NCBI GenBank assembly: GCA_021234155.1
Contig: JAJEKV010000052.1
Coordinates: forward strand, 3,466,254 to 3,530,253
From: Isoetes taiwanensis
Lineage: Eukaryota; Streptophyta; Lycopodiopsida; Isoetales; Isoetaceae
Direction: 5' to 3'
Length of the DNA: 64,000 nucleotides
The translations under genes and the position numbers were made by a program. Shown here piece after piece: positions 59,501-64,000 of this stretch (positions are counted from its first letter, which is position 1; the number at the start of each line of letters is the position of its first letter). Under the pieces are notes generated by a model. It was given only the letters and a program-made list of their open reading frames with translations, searched no databases and was not told the origin of the DNA.

Positions 59501-61256
59501 CTCCTTCAAAGATAAAAAGCAAATGCAGCTACATCCTTTATATTTGCTAAATGAGGGCCTACAAAAGAAACAGCAAGAATGAATAAAAGAGAATACGTTT
59601 ATTGCAACAAAACCATTACAAATAAAACCTTACCTCCATTTAACCCAGTTAAAAATGGATGCCCACTTGAAATTTCCAGGATTGTCGGGATAAACCTTCA
59701 ATAAGGATTCACACAAATTTACATAAAGAGAGATGTATCAAAGAGCACACATAAGAACACATGGTACATCAAAACAAATTGCAGAGCAGATCATAATAAA
59801 TTATAGCGTGTTCATGCAAGAAGAACATGGCTTAGAAAATATATATCTGAAAATGTGATGCTGATGCATTTTGAACAAAAAAATAGCAACGAAAAAAGCC
59901 TATTAGCATCGTTTGTAGTCTGCCTATCAATGCTTCAAATAGTAGATCAACTTCTTACCAGATCGATATCCTGATTCGCTCTAAACAGTTGCAGCAGAAT
60001 TATATATTCAAGTCAACATTGGAGCTCCACTGGGATTGAAAATCAGAGTCGCCAACATAAGAGAAAAAACGTCCTTCTTCACTGAAGAATAGATAGAAGA
60101 GCAGTTATATACTGGAGATGCAATTATAGTGCAGAGTTACTTGAATCCTTGAACAAACACCGTTTCAAGTGTTCAACAATTAATGCAGGTCACCACAACT
60201 CCCTGCCAGATTTAGATTAAGCCATGCCTTCACATATGTTGATGGCGATGCTCGATGAAAGAAGAAACATGTGTGTAAATCTGCCTAACTTGCTCAAGAA
60301 CGAAAAAGGGAACACCTAGCTCGCAAAACAAATGGAGCCCTTGCTTGCACAACCACAACAAAGCAAATGAAGGAAGAATGAGGTCACAGTATCTGCATTC
60401 TCTAGACCTCCTTTTCCACATTTTGATTTCTTCTTCCACATGGAGCCAAAAGATTCACAGTTTTCAAAGCAGGAGCTGCGGTTCCAGACCAAAAATAAGA
60501 TCCTAAAACATAATCTTGTACAGAAGAAGGAACGCAAAATATCATCATGTATCTATTTAGCATGGATCTTGCAGGCTCCTGCTTGCAGAAGCTGCAAAAT
60601 ATCATCTCCATTGGCACATGCAACCCTCTTTTTACGTGTCGCTTTTCGGGCGGCTTCCGTAAGACTAAAATTTGAGATTCCAATGGGAAGATCTTTGTGA
60701 GTTCATGGTTTTACCAATGGTAAGGTTCACCAATGGAAGATGCTCTGTTCTTATGTTTATTCATTTTCTGCTGGAGCTATGTCCGCTCAACCTCAGGCAT
60801 CACTTACAAAGCAATGGCGCAACGGGATTGGACTGCCAAATTGACTGGAGACGGGCAACCCATTAGGAAGTTTATAGAAACAGAGTTAGAAGCAGATGGC
60901 AGGGTGCAAAATGACGGCACCAAGAGCATTGGTTCCAACTCCAGGTCGAACTCTTGTATGAATGATGGCTTCCGTGGATTTTGGCTCAAAAGCACGAAGA
61001 TATTAATACATATCTGAATCATTCCAAATTTGCAGCTCTGGCCGTTGCAGGTCGATTGGCTCCAAAGATCTGTTGATTGTTTGAGCAGAACCATGCTGCC
61101 GAACCCATTCTCTCCTCAGCTCCACGTCGACCCGTCCTCTGCTATGTAGCCCTTGTGTTGAATCCTTATCGTCCAGTTAGGCCAATCAAATCCTCGCCTT
61201 CCAATTTAGGGCTGGATCCAAATCCAGGAATTACTGAATAACATTATAATATAGGA
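56509..61256 (-). mobile_element. Helitron, 4.75 kb
   Basis: Plus strand: host TATAATTA, CTAG at 56509-56512 with hairpin GCCCAGCGTTGCTGGGC at 56520-56536, ending ATTATAATATAGGA at 61256, then TAATTATT. Same terminal signatures as the other Helitrons. No Rep/Hel. Internal structure: a ~300 bp direct repeat (about 56985-57480), a 17 bp inverted repeat (57829-57909), a ~515 bp direct repeat pair (58140-58330 and 58650-58850) and a 63 bp repeat (59415-59540). No coding region I can support. Confidence 0.85.
57829..57909. repeat. Inverted repeat, 17 bp arms
   Basis: TGCCTAGGGCTTATCGC (57829-57845) and its exact reverse complement (57893-57909) with a 47 bp loop rich in CCCGCCC and GGGTTTT. Could form a cruciform or RNA hairpin. 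Confidence 0.85.
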
Positions 61257-61673
61257 TAATTATTATACAAAGAAGGATTGTTACCCAGTGGAGGGCTGTC
61301 ATTTATGCAGTAATCTAACTCAGGAAGCTGCTCTTGAACAGGATGTTGAAAGTCCGGTTTGCCTCCACCTCCAGACATTTTTGTGATAGAAAATGTAGAA
61401 ATCAAACTCAAATTTTTTATCTTTCGACGAACTTAGATGATTAAAAACAGCTTTTCACTGATGGATCGGAGCTGCAATATTCGATCTGCATAAACAGAGC
61501 AGAGAAAAGAGGTGGGCCGTATTTGCGGGAATGACGCCAATGTGTATACCGACGTGTCTTTTTTTTTTTTATTAAGTTACCAACTTAGATCTATTTGTTT
61601 TATTACTTATGTTTTTTATTTATATTGTGGTGGCACAAGATAGACCCTTCACCTTAATATAACATATCCTACT

Positions 61674-62754
61674 CACCTTGAATTTCGAGTTCGAGATATT
61701 CAATTTCATTACACTCCATAATGAGTCCATAATGAATGTGACCGCCACGGCAATTAATTTGTTGTCGAAGTACCGGATTTGGACAGTTAAGCTATACCTA
61801 TTCTAGAGCCCGCCCTATGCTTTCATTTGACGACGTTTTGGTTTATAACGACGTGTCTTTTTTTTTAATTAAGTTATTATTATTAGCAATCTTTTTTTTT
61901 ATCGACGCCCAGTAATTTTCGCGTTGAACGGCGTTTATAACGATGTTTGGGTTCCAAAACGAGCGTGTCCTTTTTTTAAGTTAATATTATTAGCAACTTA
62001 GATTTGTTTCATTACTTATGTATTTTATCTATCCTTCTTTATCTATCCACTTAGATTTCTCTCCATCCTTGTTTATCTATCCACTTTAATAAACCAGACT
62101 TGTGCACCATTGAGCTTCACTTGCATACTTTCATACTAAATCAAGCTTGCCAATCACTTCCATGATCATGATCAGAAGGGAAGGCAAACATATGGCTCAC
62201 CAGGTTGCTCTTCTGCATACAATCTACACAAGGCATGCCCAGCTACAGTCCATGCAAAGCTGCAAGAAGAGCTTCTTTGATTTGCCATATTCTCTCGTGC
62301 ATGATCACATACAACTTCATATATGGTTGCAGCCTCTTCATAGATTCTTGCTAAGGGTTTTGGACCACGACCCGGGGTTCAACGACGTCTCACCTTGAAT
62401 TTCGAAGTTCGAGATATTCAATTTCAGTACACTCCATAATGAGTCCATATGAATGTGACCGCCCACGGCAATTAATTTGTTGTCGATGACGGATTTGGAC
62501 AGTTAAGCTATACCTATTCTAGAGCCCGCCCTATGCTTTCATTTTGACTTTTTTGGTTTATATCGACGTGTCCTTTTTTAAAGTTAATATTATTAGCAAC
62601 TTAGATTTGTTTCATTACTTATGTATTTTATCTATTCTTGTTTATGTATCCACTTAGATTTCTCTCCATCCTTGTTTATCTATCCACTTTAATAAACCAG
62701 ACTTGTGCACCATTGAGCTTCACTTGCATACTTTCATACTAAATCAAGCTTGCC
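61674..62754. repeat. Direct repeat, ~720 bp period, two copies
   Basis: 61674-62152 and 62391-62754 share CACCTTGAATTTCGAGTTCG, GCCACGGCAATTAATTTG, TTCTAGAGCCCGCCCTATGC and TGCACCATTGAGCTTCACTT. Small differences include indels. Non-coding; within the presumed CACTA-2 right portion. Confidence 0.85.
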
Positions 62755-62763
62755 AGCCACTTG

Positions 62764-64000
62764 GTCGACGTTTGAGTCCATTGGCGAGTCGGATCGCGAT
62801 TAGGAGAGGAGGAGCCTGGCCCGGTCCCGGGGTGGCCTTGGGAGAGGAAATTTGGGGCAAAAAGCAGCCTCCCGGGAGGGATTTTTAGGGGTCAAGGCCC
62901 AAGGCCAACACCCCAACTCCACTTCAAGACACGGCGCAAGGTCCCGCCGAACCGACAAGGGAGAGGGCCTCCAAACGTAAAACCCCGTGGGTTGCCGTGC
63001 TCTAGAAGGGTTTACGTTTTGGGGGCGAGTCCCCTGGTCTGTTCCACTTGGGACCTGGGCCGAAGCAAAGAGTCGAGAATACGGAGCAAGGGAACCGACG
63101 GGAGCAGAGTTTGGGCCTTTCCTCCCTCCCGTTGTGGCAAGTAGAAGTCGGAGGCTTTTAGTTGGCAAGACATTCGTAAATTCGCAATTAATGCATTGCA
63201 CGAAAAATAAATTCCGGTTTTTGCCACTGGATCCCTAATTCATCTCCAGCACACGGCCCAATTTTGAATTTTTAGGAGAAGGTCTAGGTCAAAGGGTTAG
63301 ATTAGAGCGGTCGGGGCAGCCGCGTTGGCAACCGAAGCCTGGCACCCTTCCCCAAGTCAAACGAGGCCGGGACCTTGCGTGGATCCCTCACAAGAGGGGA
63401 GAGTCCAGGACCCCGTGGAGGGGATCCAAAAAAGTTCCCGAGGCGGCCCTTCTGGCGGCGCTCCCGGGGGCTGCAGCTAACGACCACCCCCCCGGGCCAG
63501 GTTCCCCTATCCCACAAGATTTGGATCCTCCGTTGGGGGGCCCCTCTTCGGGAAGGTCCAAAAGATTCCAGGATCGGTCCGGGAGAACTTGTCAACCCGC
63601 GGGAAGCGTCGATGTCGGCCTTTGTAGAAACCGCCTGCTTTTGTCGTCGCACCGGGGATGCTCCGGAATGGCAAATAGACCTCGCCAAATCGTCAGGAAT
63701 GGCGAAATTACCCTAGGGAGCAAGTTACACGGCGGTTTTGCGAAAAGAAGGAAACACTCACGCCCTCCACGATAGTATCCCGCATGCACATCCTAGGCCA
63801 ATTGACACGAGTGTGATGGAAGTGAGCTACTTTGGCTTCTTGGAGTTGGGTGGTCTTCTGGCCACGGAACTTGGTCCCTGTGGCAATGTCGACGTTCCCC
63901 GAGTCCATTGGCGAGTCGGATCAGCGATTCGAGAGAGGGAGGTCGCCCGTCCCCCGCCCCGAGGGCCTTGGGGAGAAAATTTGGGGCAAGCAGCCTCCGG
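62764..64000. repeat. GC-rich direct repeat or LTR-like sequence, ~1.12 kb period
   Basis: GTCCATTGGCGAGTCGGATC and GGGGCAA(A)..GCAGCCTCC occur near 62775-62870 and again at 63900-64000. The sequence between is far more GC-rich than the rest of the window and has several overlapping ORFs with no recognisable domain. Either a satellite array or the start of an LTR element continuing to the right; it cannot be resolved here. Confidence 0.5.

Larger units (their letters stand above)
46732..62763. mobile_element. CACTA-2 (unit 2 and beyond), right end not identified
   Basis: Starts CACTACAAAACC at 46732 after GATACCT. Subterminal GTCGTTCAACGAC repeats follow (46750-47250) and related AACGACGT motifs recur at 55800-55880, 56370-56465, 61835-61970 and 62380, suggesting those mark the inner side of the other end. 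Interrupted by three Helitrons (47539-49460, 49463-51218, 56509-61256). The right terminal ...TTTTGTAGTG is not found, so the right limit is a guess. Confidence 0.55.

Overview
The window looks like nuclear DNA from a large, transposon-rich land-plant genome. The evidence is plant-type PPR sequence with LYAKCGS/MYAKCGS helices, En/Spm (CACTA) transposase genes TNP2 and TNPA, a LORELEI-like gene fragment, Helitrons, and LTR elements primed by initiator tRNA-Met. A fern or other seed-free plant is my best guess, but that is inference. I see no complete ordinary host gene; nearly everything is mobile DNA nested in mobile DNA, with one interrupted gene of unusual architecture.

Layout. (1) 1-1519 is the end of a Helitron. 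(2) 1613-17612, minus strand, is a multi-exon gene encoding a ParB/Srx-like domain joined to a prokaryote-type N6-adenine/N4-cytosine DNA methyltransferase. It is split by an ~10.9 kb CACTA element (about 2698-13608) and cut at its 5' side by an LTR element. The CACTA element carries a partial TNP2 gene, a TNPA gene, PPR pseudogene pieces, a LORELEI-like fragment in its own small transposon, MITE copies and a Helitron. The methyltransferase gene's introns hold about 20 copies of the palindrome GGTATAAATTTATACC. (3) 17613-23475 is a non-autonomous LTR retrotransposon (called HisLTR here) whose main ORF ends in a histone H3 fold. (4) 23476-31162 holds a remnant of an acidic-tailed gene, a minisatellite, a SINE-like sequence and a Helitron. 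(5) A second CACTA element (CACTA-2) starts at 31163. (6) The block 18217-33772 (~15.56 kb) is tandemly repeated at 33777-53012; the second copy gained two adjacent pyrimidine-filled Helitrons (47539-49460 and 49463-51218). (7) 53013-62760 is the rest of CACTA-2, with a degenerate kinase-like gene and a 4.7 kb Helitron (56509-61256). (8) 62764-64000 is GC-rich DNA with a ~1.12 kb direct repeat.

Sequence quality affects interpretation. The tandem copies are nearly identical except at CAG/CTG trinucleotides, where they differ by small indels and substitutions. The frameshifts in the ParB-methyltransferase gene also fall on CAG/CTG. The simplest reading is systematic base-calling error at CHG-methylated cytosines, so many apparent frameshifts and stops may not be real.

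Main candidates for something undescribed: the histone H3-carrying LTR retrotransposon, the ParB-methyltransferase gene in a plant, and the palindrome family confined to that gene's introns.
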